From positions 62,001 through 126,000 of the forward strand of contig NZ_JAFFPR010000027.1 of NCBI RefSeq assembly GCF_016918735.1: 64,000 nt of DNA, read 5' to 3'. Positions within the stretch are counted from its first letter, which is position 1; each line of letters starts with the position of its first letter. Shown piece by piece: positions 1 through 11,074 of this stretch. This DNA comes from Leptospira abararensis (GTDB lineage: Bacteria > Spirochaetota > Leptospiria > Leptospirales > Leptospiraceae). Position numbers and translations under genes: made by a program. The notes under the pieces are model-generated. The model was not told where the DNA came from. It was given only the letters and a program-made list of their open reading frames with translations, and ran no database searches.

Positions 1-1
1 G

Positions 2-1183
2 ACTGAAGCAAAAATACCGGAGAAAGTAGATGTGGTCCCTCTCCTAGTTCTCTCTCGAAGGACAGATGAAGAAGCGGGGCGGTATTCCGTGGTTTATCCG
101 ATTACCGATACAACCACAGAGCAATTGAATTCTCTCGCAAAAAGCCACCATCCATCAAAAGATTCCGTTGCGAACCAATCCTACTTTTCCTTTTTAGATC
201 CAGAATCCTTAGAGCCGGTATCCCATTTGATTCAGGGCAAACTTGTCTACATAAAGGACCATCCAAGTCTCCTTTCCTTCCCTGGTCAGAGTTTGCGATT
301 GCGAACAAGTGAGGCGTACTCAAAGGAACTAACCCCTGTAGAAAGAATTCCCAGTCCATTTTCCATTGTTCTGGAGCCGGAACAATCCAGTGATAAAGAG
401 TTTTGGTTATGTCGCTTGGAGGAATTGGTCTGGGAAGATCCTGGATACCAACTCACTGACAAGGAAGATACCGGACAATTGGTACTCCTTGGACGAGGAG
501 AACTCCATTTGGAGATCGGAATCCGAAGAATTCGAGAAAGAACTGAAAAAAAACTCAATTTCAGTTCGATAAACATTGCCAAATTAGAGCTTCTAAAAAA
601 AATGTCTCATAAGGTTGCCCTAGAGCATCGTGCCTTTGAAGACCAAAAGTCAAGCGGCGCGCTCATCGCAGTCCTGGAAGATACTGCCGACTTTTCGAAG
701 CATATTGCCTTCGAGGTAAGTCTTCCAGAAGAAGTAAAAAATTCGATAGAAACGTCCTTTCTGGAAGCCTGCTTACATGGGTTTTACGGTGAGGAAGTTG
801 CCGGTCTCAAATTTCGTGTCCTCTCGTATGAGATGCCGAAAGGAGATCTGCAAGTCACTTTAATGTTACTAAAAGTAGCGATACTTGCGGGCATAAAGGA
901 ATTGTTTCCATCCAACACATACTTGGTCGGACCCCTCACGGAAGTAGATGTGATGGTGGACGCAGACCACTTAGGTGTAGTTCTTTCTGATCTAAGTCGC
1001 AGAAATGCCAAGGTGGAATCCATCTGGGAAGCTGTGGCAGGGAAGAGTCACTTAAAAGCCAATGCACCGGCCCAAAACCTGCTTGGCTTTTCAGGGGCTC
1101 TTAGAAACATGACCAAAGGGATTGGCATTTCTTGGGAAAGGACTGCTTTTACCTCTGAATTTTATGCAGTTTTAAAGGAGTAA
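2..1183 (+). CDS. EF-G-like translation factor, C-terminal part (5' end outside window)
   Basis: The reading frame is open to the first base of the window, so the start and the GTPase domain lie upstream; the GTG at 32 is only an internal valine codon. The visible part carries EF-G landmarks: GRGELHLEIGIRR (domain III), VGPLTEVDV and LSDLSRRNAKVES (domain V), and a final LLGFSGALRNMTKG resembling the EF-G segment before its C-terminus. The part corresponding to domain IV is short and lacks the usual YRE and GGRGQ(Y/F)G signatures, so this is probably a divergent paralogue and not the housekeeping translocase. It ends 49 nt before tuf. Family membership is seen in the sequence; a specialised role is inference. 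Confidence 0.8.
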   Translation, partial: TEAKIPEKVDVVPLLVLSRRTDEEAGRYSVVYPITDTTTEQLNSLAKSHHPSKDSVANQSYFSFLDPESLEPVSHLIQGKLVYIKDHPSLLSFPGQSLRLRTSEAYSKELTPVERIPSPFSIVLEPEQSSDKEFWLCRLEELVWEDPGYQLTDKEDTGQLVLLGRGELHLEIGIRRIRERTEKKLNFSSINIAKLELLKKMSHKVALEHRAFEDQKSSGALIAVLEDTADFSKHIAFEVSLPEEVKNSIETSFLEACLHGFYGEEVAGLKFRVLSYEMPKGDLQVTLMLLKVAILAGIKELFPSNTYLVGPLTEVDVMVDADHLGVVLSDLSRRNAKVESIWEAVAGKSHLKANAPAQNLLGFSGALRNMTKGIGISWERTAFTSEFYAVLKE

Positions 1184-1232
1184 AGAACCGAGGATCGGGT
1201 CTTGCACCACGATTGAGGAGTAGATTCTAACA

Positions 1233-2438
1233 ATGGCTAAAGAAAAATTTGACCGTTCAAAACCACACTTAAACATCGGAACAATTGGTCACGTTGACCA
1301 CGGTAAAACAACACTAACAGCAGCGATCACAACGACGCTTGCGAAATTAGTGGGTGGAAAAAACAAAGCGATTGCATACGACCAAATCGACAACGCGCCC
1401 GAAGAAAAGGCTCGTGGGATTACTATTGCAACGTCTCACCAGGAATATGAAACTCCTAACCGTCACTACGCACACGTAGATTGCCCGGGACACGCGGACT
1501 ATGTAAAAAACATGATTACTGGTGCTGCTCAGATGGATGCTGCGATTCTCGTAGTATCTGCAACTGACGGTGCTATGCCACAAACTAAAGAACATATCCT
1601 TCTTGCTCGCCAAGTAGGGGTTCCTTACATCGTGGTTTACCTAAACAAAGCGGACATGCTTGCTGCTGATGAAAGAGACGATATGGTGGAGATGGTTAAA
1701 GAGGAAATCAAAGACCTTCTTAACAAATACAACTTCCCTGGTGATAAAACACCTTTCATCTCTGGTTCTGCATTAAAAGCTCTCGAAGGTGAAGATTCTG
1801 ACCTAGGTATGAAATCCATTATTAAACTAATGGAAGCAGTTGATACTTACGTTCCAAACCCTACACGTATTGTTGATAAACCTTTCCTAATGCCAGTTGA
1901 GGACGTATTCTCAATCACTGGTCGTGGAACTGTGGCAACTGGTCGTGTGGAGCAAGGTGTTCTTAAGATCAACGACGAGATCGAGATTGTTGGTATTCGT
2001 GATACTACAAAATCAGTGGTTACTGGTATTGAAATGTTCCGTAAACTACTCGATCAAGCAGAAGCTGGAGACAACATTGGTGCTCTTCTTCGCGGAACTA
2101 AAAAAGAAGACATCGAAAGAGGTCAAGTTCTGGCGAAACCGGGTACTATTACTCCACACAGAAAGTTTAAAGCGGAAGTTTACGTTCTTACAAAAGACGA
2201 AGGTGGACGTCATACTCCATTCTTTAACAACTACCGTCCTCAATTCTATTTCAGAACTACAGACATCACTGGTGTTTGTAACCTTCCTGGTGGAATGGAG
2301 ATGGTTATGCCGGGAGATAACGTTACGATGTCTATCGAACTTATCCACCCGATCGCCATGGACCAAGGTTTGAAGTTCGCTATCCGTGAGGGTGGAAGAA
2401 CAATTGGTTCTGGTGTTGTTGCGGAGATCGTCGAGTAA
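1233..2438 (+). CDS. tuf: Elongation factor Tu
   Basis: This GTPase delivers aminoacyl-tRNA to the ribosomal A site. The 401-residue length is slightly above the usual 393-397. G1 is GHVDHGKT at residues 19-26, G3 is DCPGHAD, and G4 is NKAD where most bacteria have NKCD. A GAGGAG ribosome binding site at 1215-1220 sits 12 nt before the ATG. The gene directly precedes rpsJ with a 4-nt gap, so it is the first full gene of the ribosomal protein block here. The three-domain EF-Tu sequence is intact to its end at [10 protein letters not shown]. Confidence 0.99.
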   Translation: MAKEKFDRSKPHLNIGTIGHVDHGKTTLTAAITTTLAKLVGGKNKAIAYDQIDNAPEEKARGITIATSHQEYETPNRHYAHVDCPGHADYVKNMITGAAQMDAAILVVSATDGAMPQTKEHILLARQVGVPYIVVYLNKADMLAADERDDMVEMVKEEIKDLLNKYNFPGDKTPFISGSALKALEGEDSDLGMKSIIKLMEAVDTYVPNPTRIVDKPFLMPVEDVFSITGRGTVATGRVEQGVLKINDEIEIVGIRDTTKSVVTGIEMFRKLLDQAEAGDNIGALLRGTKKEDIERGQVLAKPGTITPHRKFKAEVYVLTKDEGGRHTPFFNNYRPQFYFRTTDITGVCNLPGGMEMVMPGDNVTMSIELIHPIAMDQGLKFAIREGGRTIGSGVVAEIVE

Positions 2439-2442
2439 TACA

Positions 2443-2751
2443 ATGGCTGGACAAAGAATTCGCGTTAAGTTAAAAGCTTTCGATCATCGGTTGATTGACC
2501 AATCAACCTTTGAGATCGTTGCGACTGCGAAGAGGACCGGGGCTACTGTCTCCGGTCCAATCCCGCTTCCAACGAAAAAAGAAATCTACACGGTATTACG
2601 TTCTCCGCACGTGAATAAAAAAGCTAGAGAACAATTTGAAATGAGAACTCACAAGAGACTCATCGATATTTTAAATACGAATGAAGATACGGTAGAAGCC
2701 CTGATGAAGCTTCAACTCCCTGCTGGAGTTTCCGTAGATATTAAATCCTAA
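2443..2751 (+). CDS. rpsJ: Ribosomal protein S10
   Basis: A 102-residue protein beginning [19 protein letters not shown], typical of S10 (30S head; the same fold is NusE in antitermination). The frame is open further upstream into tuf (to 2386), but the ATG at 2443 gives the canonical N-terminus and lies 4 nt after the tuf stop. It opens the classical S10 operon order rpsJ-rplC-rplD-rplW-rplB. The segment [20 protein letters not shown] is the conserved S10 loop region. Confidence 0.98.
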   Translation: MAGQRIRVKLKAFDHRLIDQSTFEIVATAKRTGATVSGPIPLPTKKEIYTVLRSPHVNKKAREQFEMRTHKRLIDILNTNEDTVEALMKLQLPAGVSVDIKS

Positions 2752-2762
2752 GGATAGGATCC

Positions 2763-3386
2763 ATGGCTAAAGGTTTAATCGGCGAAAAATTGGGCATGGC
2801 CCACATATTCAATAACGAAGGTAAAATGGTTACTGTAACTGTTTTACGCGTGGGTCCTTGTTTTGTGTCCCAGGTAAAAACATCTGCGAATGACGGTTAT
2901 GAAGCCGTTCAACTAGCATTTGGTGATGCCAAGGAAAAACACATGACTAAGGCCGAAGTGGGACACATTAAAAAAGCAAATATTGCGGCTCCTAAAAAAA
3001 CTCTGATTGAATTCAAAGGTTTTGAAGATGTAGCGGTGGGTGCAGAACTCAAACTTGCAGATGTGTTTGCTTTGAACGACACGGTAAAAGTGACAGGAAC
3101 TTCTAAGGGTAAGGGAACGCAAGGTGTTGTAAAACGTCATGGTTTCGCCGGTGGTCCTGCGGGTCACGGTTCCAGATTCCAAAGACACCCGGGTTCCATT
3201 GGTTCTAACACAACTCCTGGACGAGTGTTCAAGGGTTTGAAGATGGGTGGAAGGATGGGTTCTGAACAGAGCACTGTTCGTAACTTGAAAGTAGTAAAAA
3301 TTGATGCAGATTCCAACTTGGTATTTGTGTCCGGTGCGGTTCCAGGAAGAGAACGCGGTATCGTTACGATAGAAAAAATCGGATAA
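2763..3386 (+). CDS. rplC: Ribosomal protein L3
   Basis: A 207-residue L3, one of the first proteins to bind 23S rRNA, near the peptidyl transferase centre. The L3 signature region [20 protein letters not shown] and the following [17 protein letters not shown] are intact; the glutamine in the second motif lies where many bacteria have the methylated Gln. The preceding AAGGATAGGATCC supplies the ribosome binding site. The gap to rplD is 15 nt. Confidence 0.98.
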   Translation: MAKGLIGEKLGMAHIFNNEGKMVTVTVLRVGPCFVSQVKTSANDGYEAVQLAFGDAKEKHMTKAEVGHIKKANIAAPKKTLIEFKGFEDVAVGAELKLADVFALNDTVKVTGTSKGKGTQGVVKRHGFAGGPAGHGSRFQRHPGSIGSNTTPGRVFKGLKMGGRMGSEQSTVRNLKVVKIDADSNLVFVSGAVPGRERGIVTIEKIG

Positions 3387-3401
3387 ATAGATAGGTAGAA
3401 C

Positions 3402-4037
3402 ATGAAAGCGCGTAAATACAATAAAGAAGGCGTATTCGTAAGCGAAGTGGAACTTCCGGCAGAACTTTTTGCTACCGGCATTTCGCTTGGAGCCATCTAT
3501 GATGCGGTAAAAGCTGAAAATGCGAACAATAGACAAGGAACACATTCTACTAAGGATCGTTCTGAAGTTCGCGGTGGGGGAATCAAACCTTGGGCTCAAA
3601 AAGGGACTGGTCGCGCACGACAAGGATCCATTAGAGCGCCTCATTTCGTTGGTGGTGGTATCATACATGGACCAAAACCAAGAGATTATTCCTCTAACCT
3701 GTCACGCAGCGTTAAGAAAAAGGCTGTTCTCTCTATCCTTAACAAAAAGGCAGAAGAAAACAGAATCGCGATCATAGAAGACGTAGAACCTTCTTCTTAC
3801 TCTACAAAATCCATCTTCAATATTTTGAAAAACATGGAAATTGCAGAGAAGGGTAACGTGGGTTTTGTGGTAGCTGGTGAAAACCAATTCCTCAAAAAAT
3901 CCACTCGCAATATAGAGAACCTCAAATATGTGAACAGCAAACGAGTCGTTTGCCGAGACATCCTCTATAATAACAATTTAGTAATCTCTGAAAGCGCTTT
4001 AAAAGAGCTTCAGGCACAGTATTCTAAGAAAGGATAA
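3402..4037 (+). CDS. rplD: Ribosomal protein L4
   Basis: A 211-residue L4, a 50S protein whose long loop lines the exit tunnel. The conserved tunnel-loop stretch [20 protein letters not shown] is present around residues 58-77. In many bacteria L4 also represses its own operon; I see no leader in this window that would show this. It lies between rplC and rplW in the canonical order. Confidence 0.97.
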   Translation: MKARKYNKEGVFVSEVELPAELFATGISLGAIYDAVKAENANNRQGTHSTKDRSEVRGGGIKPWAQKGTGRARQGSIRAPHFVGGGIIHGPKPRDYSSNLSRSVKKKAVLSILNKKAEENRIAIIEDVEPSSYSTKSIFNILKNMEIAEKGNVGFVVAGENQFLKKSTRNIENLKYVNSKRVVCRDILYNNNLVISESALKELQAQYSKKG

Positions 4038-4041
4038 GACA

Positions 4042-4347
4042 GTGAACCTAGAGAATGTAATCTTATCACCGGTTGTTACAGAAAAGTCGCAAGACCTTCA
4101 AACCATCGGAGAACGTATGGGAAAAAGAACAGTCAAGTATACGTTCAAAGTCCACCCGGATGCGAACAAAACTTTGATCAAACAGGCTCTGAAACAAATG
4201 TATAACGTTGTTCCAACAAATGTAAACGTAGCCGTTTACCGTGGGAAAATGAAACGTTTTAGAAACATGCCGTCGCCAAGACCTCATTACAAAAAAGCTG
4301 TAGTGACGTTTGCTGACGGAGCAAATTTGGATTTTGCTAAGGTTTAA
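4042..4347 (+). CDS. rplW: Ribosomal protein L23
   Basis: A 101-residue L23 with the typical N-terminus [15 protein letters not shown] and the loop [11 protein letters not shown]23 lies at the tunnel exit and docks trigger factor and SRP. The start is GTG at 4042, 4 nt after the rplD stop, with AAGGAT upstream. The next gene starts 2 nt after its stop, consistent with translational coupling. Confidence 0.96.
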   Translation: MNLENVILSPVVTEKSQDLQTIGERMGKRTVKYTFKVHPDANKTLIKQALKQMYNVVPTNVNVAVYRGKMKRFRNMPSPRPHYKKAVVTFADGANLDFAKV

Positions 4348-4349
4348 TT

Positions 4350-5186
4350 ATGGGAATTAGAAAACTTAAACCCACTACGCAATCTAGCCGCTTCTACTCG
4401 GTTCTAGATTTTAAAGAAATCACAGAAGTGGTTCCTTACAAACCGCTCACGGCAAACGTTTCTTACAAAGCGGGTCGTGACAATAAGGGGCGAATTGCTG
4501 TTAGACGGAAAGGTGGACGTAACAAAAGAAAGTTCCGGATCATCGATTTCAAACGCAATAAATTTGGAATTCCTGCGACTGTAAAAACAATCGAGTATGA
4601 TCCAAACCGTTCTGCGTTTATAGCACTTATTTGTTATGCTGATGGTGAATACCGTTACATTTTAGCTCCTAACGGACTGAAAGTAGGGGACAAAATTGAA
4701 TCAGGCCCAACTGCGGAGATCAAACTAGGGAATACACTTCCTTTAGATAAAATCCCTGCTGGAACAAACGTTCACAATATTGAACTTCATATCGGAAAAG
4801 GCGGTCAAATCGCTCGCACAGCAGGATCTTTCGCTGTGATCTCCGCAAAAGATGGTGACTATGTATCTCTCAAACTTCCTTCTTCGGAAATCCGGAAGGT
4901 TCGTAAAGAGTGTTTAGCAACGATCGGAGAACTTTCCAATAAAGACCACAACTTGGTCATCATTGGAAAAGCGGGACGTAACCGATGGTTAGGAAAAAGA
5001 CCGAAAGTAAGAGGGGTCGTTATGAACCCTGTGGACCACCCACTCGGTGGTGGTGAAGGTAGAACTTCCGGAGGTCGTCACCCAGTGACTCCTTGGGGTA
5101 AACCTACGAAGGGATTTAAAACACGTAAGACGAGACCGTCTGACCGTTTTATCGTCCAAAGACGTAAGAAAAACAGGAATAGGTAG
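4350..5186 (+). CDS. rplB: Ribosomal protein L2
   Basis: A 278-residue L2, required for subunit association and peptidyl transferase activity. The hallmark region [21 protein letters not shown] near residues 220-240, including the conserved functional histidine of VDHP, is complete, as is the basic C-terminus. Canonical position between rplW and rpsS. Confidence 0.99.
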   Translation: MGIRKLKPTTQSSRFYSVLDFKEITEVVPYKPLTANVSYKAGRDNKGRIAVRRKGGRNKRKFRIIDFKRNKFGIPATVKTIEYDPNRSAFIALICYADGEYRYILAPNGLKVGDKIESGPTAEIKLGNTLPLDKIPAGTNVHNIELHIGKGGQIARTAGSFAVISAKDGDYVSLKLPSSEIRKVRKECLATIGELSNKDHNLVIIGKAGRNRWLGKRPKVRGVVMNPVDHPLGGGEGRTSGGRHPVTPWGKPTKGFKTRKTRPSDRFIVQRRKKNRNR

Positions 5187-5199
5187 GATCTAGATAATC

Positions 5200-5478
5200 A
5201 TGGCTAGAAGCTTAAAAAAAGGTCCGTTTATTGACGACCACCTCATGAAAAAAATAACCAAGTTAAACTCCGAAGGGAAAAAAACTCCCTTTAAGTCTTG
5301 GTCCAGAAGAAGTACCATTTATCCAGACATGATCGGTCATACCGTAATGATTCATAATGGCAAAGCGTTTGTTCCTGTTTATGTAAACGAAAACATGATC
5401 GGTCACAAACTCGGTGAATTTGCTCCCACTAGAACCTTCAAAGGCCATGGTGGAGACAAAAAAGTAACGAAGAAATAG
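5200..5478 (+). CDS. rpsS: Ribosomal protein S19
   Basis: A 92-residue S19 starting [16 protein letters not shown]19 forms a complex with S13 in the 30S head and contacts the A-site tRNA region. The conserved C-terminal [18 protein letters not shown] is intact. Normal length; 13 nt after rplB. Confidence 0.98.
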   Translation: MARSLKKGPFIDDHLMKKITKLNSEGKKTPFKSWSRRSTIYPDMIGHTVMIHNGKAFVPVYVNENMIGHKLGEFAPTRTFKGHGGDKKVTKK

Positions 5479-5486
5479 GTAGAGAG

Positions 5487-5837
5487 ATGGAAGCAAAAGC
5501 AGTAGGAAAACACCTCAGAATTTCTGCCAGAAAAGCTCGCCTGGTTGCTGATGAAGTTCGTGGATACGATTACAAGGAAGCCATTGATATCTTGCGTTTT
5601 ACAAATAAAGCAGCAAGTTCCATGATCATCAACCTTTTGAACTCGGCAGTGGCGAACGCTGTCCAAATGAACGAAAGTTTGGACCCAAGTTCACTTTACG
5701 TGAAAAAAATCTATGTGGATGACGGCCCTATCATGAAACGATTCCGCCCAAGAGCACGAGGTCGTGCTTCTAGGATTCGTAAACGTTTGAGTCACATCAC
5801 TGTTGTAGTATCTGAAATCGAAAAGAAGGTTAGTTAA
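5487..5837 (+). CDS. rplV: Ribosomal protein L22
   Basis: A 116-residue L22 whose beta hairpin lines the peptide exit tunnel. The N-terminal helix region [16 protein letters not shown] and the hairpin [20 protein letters not shown] are conserved. The start ATG is preceded by AGGTAGAGAG. The gap to rpsC is 3 nt. Confidence 0.98.
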   Translation: MEAKAVGKHLRISARKARLVADEVRGYDYKEAIDILRFTNKAASSMIINLLNSAVANAVQMNESLDPSSLYVKKIYVDDGPIMKRFRPRARGRASRIRKRLSHITVVVSEIEKKVS

Positions 5838-5840
5838 TTT

Positions 5841-6521
5841 ATGGGTCAGAAAGTAAATCCAATCGGACTACGAATCGGAATCACACGTAACTGGGATTCA
5901 ATTTGGTATTCCAAGCAAGATTACATTAAAAATCTTCACGAAGATATCAAGATCCGTAGATTCCTTCAGAAGAAATTCAAAAATGCATCCGTTGTTAAGA
6001 TCATAATCGAAAGATTCCCTGAAAAAATCAACGTGAACCTCCATACTTCTAAACCAGGTATGGTGATTGGTCAAAAAGGCCAAAACATCGAAGCGGTAAA
6101 ACAAGAACTTAAAAAATTCGCTGATAAACCGATTGGGATGAACATCATCGAAGTGAAAAAACCAGAAATCATTGCGCAAGCAATTGCAGAAACGGTAGCT
6201 CTTCAAATCGAACAAAGGATGCCATTTCGTCGCGTAATGAAAGCGGAACTTCGTCGTGCGATGCGCGGTGGAGTCGAAGGTGTTAAAATCCAAATCTCCG
6301 GACGACTGAACGGAGCCGATATGGCAAGAACAGAAAAGTATATGGAAGGACGAGTTCCTCTTCATACTCTTCGTGCCAAAATTGACTTTGGATTCAAAGA
6401 AGCCCTCACGACTTTCGGCCAAATCGGTGTGAAAGTATGGACTTATACAGGTGACTACTTCCCGACTAGTAAGGAAGAGACCGATGAAGACAAATACGCT
6501 GTAAAACGTAGAACGAGTTAA
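5841..6521 (+). CDS. rpsC: Ribosomal protein S3
   Basis: A 226-residue S3 with [13 protein letters not shown] at the start, a KH domain containing [13 protein letters not shown] (the GxxG loop for RNA binding), and the C-terminal S3 domain with [22 protein letters not shown]3 helps form the mRNA entry tunnel. A short acidic-basic tail ([13 protein letters not shown]) ends the protein. Confidence 0.98.
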   Translation: MGQKVNPIGLRIGITRNWDSIWYSKQDYIKNLHEDIKIRRFLQKKFKNASVVKIIIERFPEKINVNLHTSKPGMVIGQKGQNIEAVKQELKKFADKPIGMNIIEVKKPEIIAQAIAETVALQIEQRMPFRRVMKAELRRAMRGGVEGVKIQISGRLNGADMARTEKYMEGRVPLHTLRAKIDFGFKEALTTFGQIGVKVWTYTGDYFPTSKEETDEDKYAVKRRTS

Positions 6522-6543
6522 GAAGTACTAAAGAGATACGATA

Positions 6544-6957
6544 ATGTTAGCACCTAAACGAGTAAAATTTAGAAAACGCCAAAGAGGGCGCTTGAAAGGT
6601 AAGGACGAAAGAGGTTCTTACGTTGCGTTCGGAGAGTATGGTTTAAAAGCTATTTCTTCCGGTCGTATCACAGCGCGTCAAATCGAAGCTGCAAGGATTA
6701 CTATCAACCGCCAAGTGAAACGAGGTGGAAAATTGTGGATCCGTATCTTCCCTCATCTTCCGATCACTAAAAAACCTGCCGAAACTCGTATGGGTAAAGG
6801 TAAAGGTAACCCAGAATTCTGGATTGCAGAAATCCGTCCGGGCCGCGTTCTTTTTGAAATGGCGGGTATTGATGAAGAAACAGCAAGAAAAGCTCTTCAT
6901 TTGGCGGCTTTCAAACTGCCAGTAGAAACTTCATTTGTTAAGAGGAACGTTCTATGA
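6544..6957 (+). CDS. rplP: Ribosomal protein L16
   Basis: A 137-residue L16, a late-assembling 50S protein near the A-site tRNA. It begins [16 protein letters not shown] and contains [19 protein letters not shown], the family signature. The arginine next to RMGKGKG matches the site hydroxylated in some bacteria. Its stop overlaps the rpmC start by 4 nt (ATGA). Confidence 0.98.
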   Translation: MLAPKRVKFRKRQRGRLKGKDERGSYVAFGEYGLKAISSGRITARQIEAARITINRQVKRGGKLWIRIFPHLPITKKPAETRMGKGKGNPEFWIAEIRPGRVLFEMAGIDEETARKALHLAAFKLPVETSFVKRNVL

Positions 6958-7226
6958 AAGACGATTTTAAATCACTTTCGCCAGAAGATTTGAAAAAAGA
7001 AATTCTCTCCTCTTCTGAAGAAGTTAGAAAAGCAAGATTCCAATTTGGTGTTACAAGATCTCTTGAGAACCCAAAAGTAATCCGCAATCATAAGAAGAGA
7101 ATTGCCCAGGCACTGACTGTCCTTCGCGAGAAGGAATTAACTGCAAAAGGCAAACTCAAACAAATCGCACCAAAGGCTGGTTCCGCTCCGAAAGCTGCCA
7201 AAACTAGCAAAGGTAAGAAGAAGTAG
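6954..7226 (+). CDS. rpmC: Ribosomal protein L29 with extended basic tail
   Basis: L29 sits at the tunnel exit beside L23. The core (residues about 1-65, with the helix pair up to [17 protein letters not shown]) is ordinary, but the protein is 90 residues where 60-70 is usual. The extra tail is rich in Lys, Ala and Pro ([20 protein letters not shown]). The ATGA overlap with rplP supports the start. Confidence 0.93.
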   Translation: MKDDFKSLSPEDLKKEILSSSEEVRKARFQFGVTRSLENPKVIRNHKKRIAQALTVLREKELTAKGKLKQIAPKAGSAPKAAKTSKGKKK

Positions 7227-7229
7227 GTT

Positions 7230-7499
7230 ATGGAAGATAAAAACTCTAAAAAGTCTTTAACCATTCAGGGTGTAGTTGTGAGCGATGCTATGGATAAAAC
7301 CGTAGTGATCGAAATCATCACAAGAAAAGTGCACCCACGGTTTAAGAAAATTATGACCAGAACTTCCCGCGTGAAAATTCACGATGAGAAGAACGAGTGT
7401 CAAGTTGGTGATCGAGTCATCGCTGTGGAAACAAGACCACTTTCTAAACAGAAACACCATAAACTTGTAAAGGTAATTGAGAAGGCTAAATTAGTATGA
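7230..7499 (+). CDS. rpsQ: Ribosomal protein S17
   Basis: An 89-residue S17 with the OB-fold core: [16 protein letters not shown], then [21 protein letters not shown] and [23 protein letters not shown]. It is an early 16S rRNA binder. It starts 3 nt after rpmC and overlaps rplN by 4 nt. Confidence 0.97.
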   Translation: MEDKNSKKSLTIQGVVVSDAMDKTVVIEIITRKVHPRFKKIMTRTSRVKIHDEKNECQVGDRVIAVETRPLSKQKHHKLVKVIEKAKLV

Positions 7500-7888
7500 T
7501 TCAACAAGAAACTATTTTACAAGTAGCCGATAACTCGGGTGTGAAAAAAGTCATGTGCGTGAAAGTGCTTGGCGGTTCCAAAAAACGCTACGCAACGCTT
7601 GGTGACGAAATCATCGTCGCTGTTAAGGAAGCACAACCTGCCTACGGTCTTCGTGACGGGCAAGGAAAAAAAGTGCATAACAAAGCGGTTCAAAGAGCAG
7701 TTGTTGTGAGAACGAAAAAAGAAGTTCGTCGTCCGGACGGAACTTACATTCGTTTCGATGACAATGCCGTTGCCATCATTGATGACAAAGGGAATCCCAA
7801 AGGAACCAGGATCTTCGGACCTGTTGCCCGTGAACTTCGCGATAAAAAATACATGAAAATTATATCTCTCGCTCCGGAGGTTCTCTAG
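7496..7888 (+). CDS. rplN: Ribosomal protein L14 with a lengthened internal loop
   Basis: L14 forms intersubunit bridges and is the docking site of RsfS. The N-terminus [18 protein letters not shown] and the stretch [23 protein letters not shown] identify it. It has 130 residues against the usual 122. The added residues fall around positions 45-61, where [15 protein letters not shown] replaces the usual short RGKVKKG-type turn. Start overlaps rpsQ by 4 nt. Confidence 0.96.
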   Translation: MIQQETILQVADNSGVKKVMCVKVLGGSKKRYATLGDEIIVAVKEAQPAYGLRDGQGKKVHNKAVQRAVVVRTKKEVRRPDGTYIRFDDNAVAIIDDKGNPKGTRIFGPVARELRDKKYMKIISLAPEVL

Positions 7889-7889
7889 A

Positions 7890-8273
7890 ATGGCAGCTAA
7901 ATTAGCATATAGAGGCTCCGAGCCCACTAAATTCAAAAAAACGAAAATCAAAAAGGACGATGAAGTACTTGTGATTTCCGGAAAAGAAAAAGGGAAAAAA
8001 GGGAAAGTTCTAGCAATCGACAAACGCAAAGATCGCGTTTATATCGAAGGTGTGAACAAAAGAAAAAGATTCGTAAGACCTACCCAAGAGAACCCTCAGG
8101 GTGGTGCGATCGAAATCGAATTCCCAATCCATATTTCCAATGTGATGTTTCACGACACAAAAGCAGAGAACAAAGCGAAGCCAAAGAAGAAAATTAAGGC
8201 TGTACGCTTGGGATTTGTCAAGAAGGATGGTAAATCCGTCCGAGTGACTCGACCTGAAGGGAAAGAAGTATAA
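7890..8273 (+). CDS. rplX: Ribosomal protein L24
   Basis: A 127-residue L24, an assembly-initiator protein of the 50S subunit, with the KOW motif in [25 protein letters not shown] and the conserved [15 protein letters not shown] segment. It is slightly longer than the usual 100-110 residues because of N- and C-terminal basic extensions. One nucleotide separates it from the rplN stop; rplE follows after 3 nt. Confidence 0.97.
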   Translation: MAAKLAYRGSEPTKFKKTKIKKDDEVLVISGKEKGKKGKVLAIDKRKDRVYIEGVNKRKRFVRPTQENPQGGAIEIEFPIHISNVMFHDTKAENKAKPKKKIKAVRLGFVKKDGKSVRVTRPEGKEV

Positions 8274-8276
8274 GTT

Positions 8277-8828
8277 ATGGTACCTAGGCTTAAATCAAAA
8301 TACGAGAAGGAAATCCGTCCTACACTCCAAAAGTCACTCGGCTTTCAAAGTGTAATGCGAGTTCCCAAACTAGAAAAAATCGTGATTAACGTTGGTATGG
8401 GCGAAGCTCACACAAACCCAAAAGCGATGGAAGCTTGTTTGTTAGAAATTGGTCAAATTACAGGCCAAAGACCGGTAAAAACTTTCGCTAAGAAGTCCAT
8501 TGCGGGTTTCAAAGTGAGAGAGGGTATGGTGCTTGGTTGCAAAGTTACCCTCCGTGGTCATCATATGTATGAGTTCCTTGACAGATTCATTAACGTGGCT
8601 CTTCCACGGGTTCGTGACTTTCGCGGTGTAAACCCCAAAGGTTTCGATGGTCGAGGTAATTACAATCTGTCCGTAAGAGAACAGATCATCTTCCCTGAGA
8701 TTCATTTTGATAAAATCAATACGATCTATGGGATCAATATCACTTTCGTAACGAACACGGAAGTGGACAAAGAAGCGTTCGAATTATTCCAAGCCTTCGG
8801 TATGCCTTACCGAGCGGCAGGTAAGTAG
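8277..8828 (+). CDS. rplE: Ribosomal protein L5
   Basis: A 183-residue L5, which binds 5S rRNA in the central protuberance. Recognisable parts are [32 protein letters not shown], and [18 protein letters not shown]. Normal length and position, with rpsN 10 nt downstream. Confidence 0.98.
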   Translation: MVPRLKSKYEKEIRPTLQKSLGFQSVMRVPKLEKIVINVGMGEAHTNPKAMEACLLEIGQITGQRPVKTFAKKSIAGFKVREGMVLGCKVTLRGHHMYEFLDRFINVALPRVRDFRGVNPKGFDGRGNYNLSVREQIIFPEIHFDKINTIYGINITFVTNTEVDKEAFELFQAFGMPYRAAGK

Positions 8829-8838
8829 GAGATTATTC

Positions 8839-9024
8839 ATGGCGAAAAAATCAATGATGGAACGCCACGCCAAAGAGCAAAAATTCAAAGTGAGAGAGTA
8901 CAATCGTTGCCCTCTTTGTGGTCGATCACGCGCTTATTTGCGCCGCTTTGATATGTGTCGTCTTTGCTTCCGGGACCTTGCTAGCAAGGCTCAGATCCCC
9001 GGTGTGAAAAAGTCCTCCTGGTAA
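8839..9024 (+). CDS. rpsN: Ribosomal protein S14, zinc-binding form
   Basis: A 61-residue short S14 of the zinc (C+) type: CPLC near residues 23-26 and CRLC near 39-42 form the four-cysteine site. This is the compact form used by most non-proteobacteria; the long zinc-free paralogue was not seen here. It binds in the 30S head. Confidence 0.97.
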   Translation: MAKKSMMERHAKEQKFKVREYNRCPLCGRSRAYLRRFDMCRLCFRDLASKAQIPGVKKSSW

Positions 9025-9041
9025 TTAGGTTAAGGTAAGAT

Positions 9042-9440
9042 ATGAGTCTTTCAGATCCAATCGCAGATATGCTAACAAGAATCAGAAACGCACAACAAGC
9101 TAAACATGAGCTTTGTGTGATTCCTGGTAGCAAAATCAAAAAATCCATCCTAGATCTTCTTAAAGAAGAAGGTTTTGTAGATGATGTCCAAACAGTAAAA
9201 AATGGAAGTTTTGATGACTTCCAAGTGAAATTAAAATACGACACGGAAAAGAAACCGGTAATTCGGATGATCGAGAGAGTATCCACTCCTGGTCGTCGAG
9301 TTTACATCCAATCTGGTGAAATCCGTCCGTTCCGAAATAACATCGGAACCCTCATCCTTTCGACTTCGAAAGGTGTGATGACTGGGAAACGTGCTCGCAA
9401 ACTCAGAGTAGGAGGGGAAGTTCTCTGTAAGGTATTCTAG
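9042..9440 (+). CDS. rpsH: Ribosomal protein S8
   Basis: A 132-residue S8 beginning [18 protein letters not shown] and ending in the conserved [20 protein letters not shown] segment with a cysteine near the end. S8 binds the central domain of 16S rRNA; in enterobacteria it also represses the spc operon. Canonical order after rpsN. Confidence 0.98.
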   Translation: MSLSDPIADMLTRIRNAQQAKHELCVIPGSKIKKSILDLLKEEGFVDDVQTVKNGSFDDFQVKLKYDTEKKPVIRMIERVSTPGRRVYIQSGEIRPFRNNIGTLILSTSKGVMTGKRARKLRVGGEVLCKVF

Positions 9441-9454
9441 AGAACGATAACACC

Positions 9455-9994
9455 ATGTCTCGAGTTGGAAAAAGTATAATCAAATTGCCTGCAAAGGTAG
9501 AAGTCAAAGCAGAAGCTGAGGCCCTAACAATTAAAGGGCCTTTAGGGGAACTAAAAACTCCGCTTTACGAAGGTGTCAGCGCAAATGTTGAAAACGGCGA
9601 ATTGGTGTTTACCCGAAAAAGTGAAGACCAAAAGACTGTGGCTCTCCACGGTCTCGTTCGTTCTCTTGCGATGAACTGCGTAAAAGGTGTCACTACTGGT
9701 TGGGAAAAAAACTTGGAAATCACTGGGGTTGGTTATCGTGCACAAAAACGCGGTAAAGATCTAGTGATGGCTCTTGGTTACTCTCACGAAGTGGTTTTCC
9801 CTGAACCTACAGGTATCAAAATTGATGTCGCAGATCAGCTAAAAATCAAAGTATCGGGAATTGACCGACAACTGGTTGGACAAGTTGCGGCTGACATTCG
9901 TTCTAAAAGACCTCCTGAACCCTACAAAGGGAAAGGGATCAAATACCAGAACGAATACATCCGTAGAAAGGCCGGAAAGACCGGTAAGAAGTAG
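9455..9994 (+). CDS. rplF: Ribosomal protein L6
   Basis: A 179-residue L6, beside the sarcin-ricin loop of 23S rRNA. The start [15 protein letters not shown] and the C-terminal signature [20 protein letters not shown] are typical. Both halves of the duplicated L6 fold are present. Confidence 0.98.
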   Translation: MSRVGKSIIKLPAKVEVKAEAEALTIKGPLGELKTPLYEGVSANVENGELVFTRKSEDQKTVALHGLVRSLAMNCVKGVTTGWEKNLEITGVGYRAQKRGKDLVMALGYSHEVVFPEPTGIKIDVADQLKIKVSGIDRQLVGQVAADIRSKRPPEPYKGKGIKYQNEYIRRKAGKTGKK

Positions 9995-10000
9995 AACGTC

Positions 10001-10369
10001 ATGATCAACAAGACAGCTAAAAATACGAAAAGATTGAGACGAGCGGAACGAGTTCGATACAAACTCCGCTCTACATCGGAAAGACCTCGGTTGGTTTTCA
10101 ATAAAACAAACCGTTACCTCACCGCACAAATCATTGATGACGCGAAGGGTGTAACTCTTGTTTATGCAACAACTCTTGAGAAGGATTTTCCAAAACATGA
10201 AAATTCTAAGAAGAGTAAATCGGCTGCAACCGAACTCGGTAAAGTAGTCGCTGATAAGGCGAAAAAAGCAGGAGTTTCCCAAGTGGTTCTCGACCGTTCT
10301 GGTATGGTTTACCATGGAAGGATCGCCGCTTTTGCTGATTCTGCCCGCGAAGGTGGATTGGAGTTCTAA
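10001..10369 (+). CDS. rplR: Ribosomal protein L18
   Basis: A 122-residue L18, a 5S rRNA-binding protein. The conserved [20 protein letters not shown] segment and the C-terminal [23 protein letters not shown] are present. rpsE follows with no gap. Confidence 0.97.
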   Translation: MINKTAKNTKRLRRAERVRYKLRSTSERPRLVFNKTNRYLTAQIIDDAKGVTLVYATTLEKDFPKHENSKKSKSAATELGKVVADKAKKAGVSQVVLDRSGMVYHGRIAAFADSAREGGLEF

Positions 10370-10876
<507 letters not shown>

Positions 10877-10890
10877 GAAGGAATCTGACT

Positions 10891-11070
10891 ATGGAAGACG
10901 TGATCGTAACGCAAGAAAAAAGTTCTATTGGTATCATTCCGATACACAAAAAAACCTTAATTGCACTCGGCCTTAAAAAGAAAGGTCAATCCAAAAAACA
11001 CAAAATGACTCCCCAGTTAAAAGGGATGTTACGACAAGTAGGTTACTTGTTGAAAGTGGAAAAGGTATAA
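10891..11070 (+). CDS. rpmD: Ribosomal protein L30
   Basis: A short gene of 59 codons in the gap between rpsE and rplO: ATG at 10891 and TAA at 11068-11070. The product begins [16 protein letters not shown] and continues with [16 protein letters not shown], then [14 protein letters not shown], matching the single-domain L30 pattern. The canonical rpsE-rpmD-rplO order supports it. AAGGAAT upstream is a plausible ribosome binding site. Confidence 0.93.
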   Translation: MEDVIVTQEKSSIGIIPIHKKTLIALGLKKKGQSKKHKMTPQLKGMLRQVGYLLKVEKV

Positions 11071-11074
11071 TCGT

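Noticed and set aside
2913..3668. Long minus-strand open frame of 251 codons
   Set aside because: Fully antisense to rplC and rplD, with no ribosome binding site and a biased composition typical of shadow frames.
5898..6422. Minus-strand open frame of 174 codons
   Set aside because: Antisense to rpsC; Phe- and His-rich composition is a reflection of the S3 codons.
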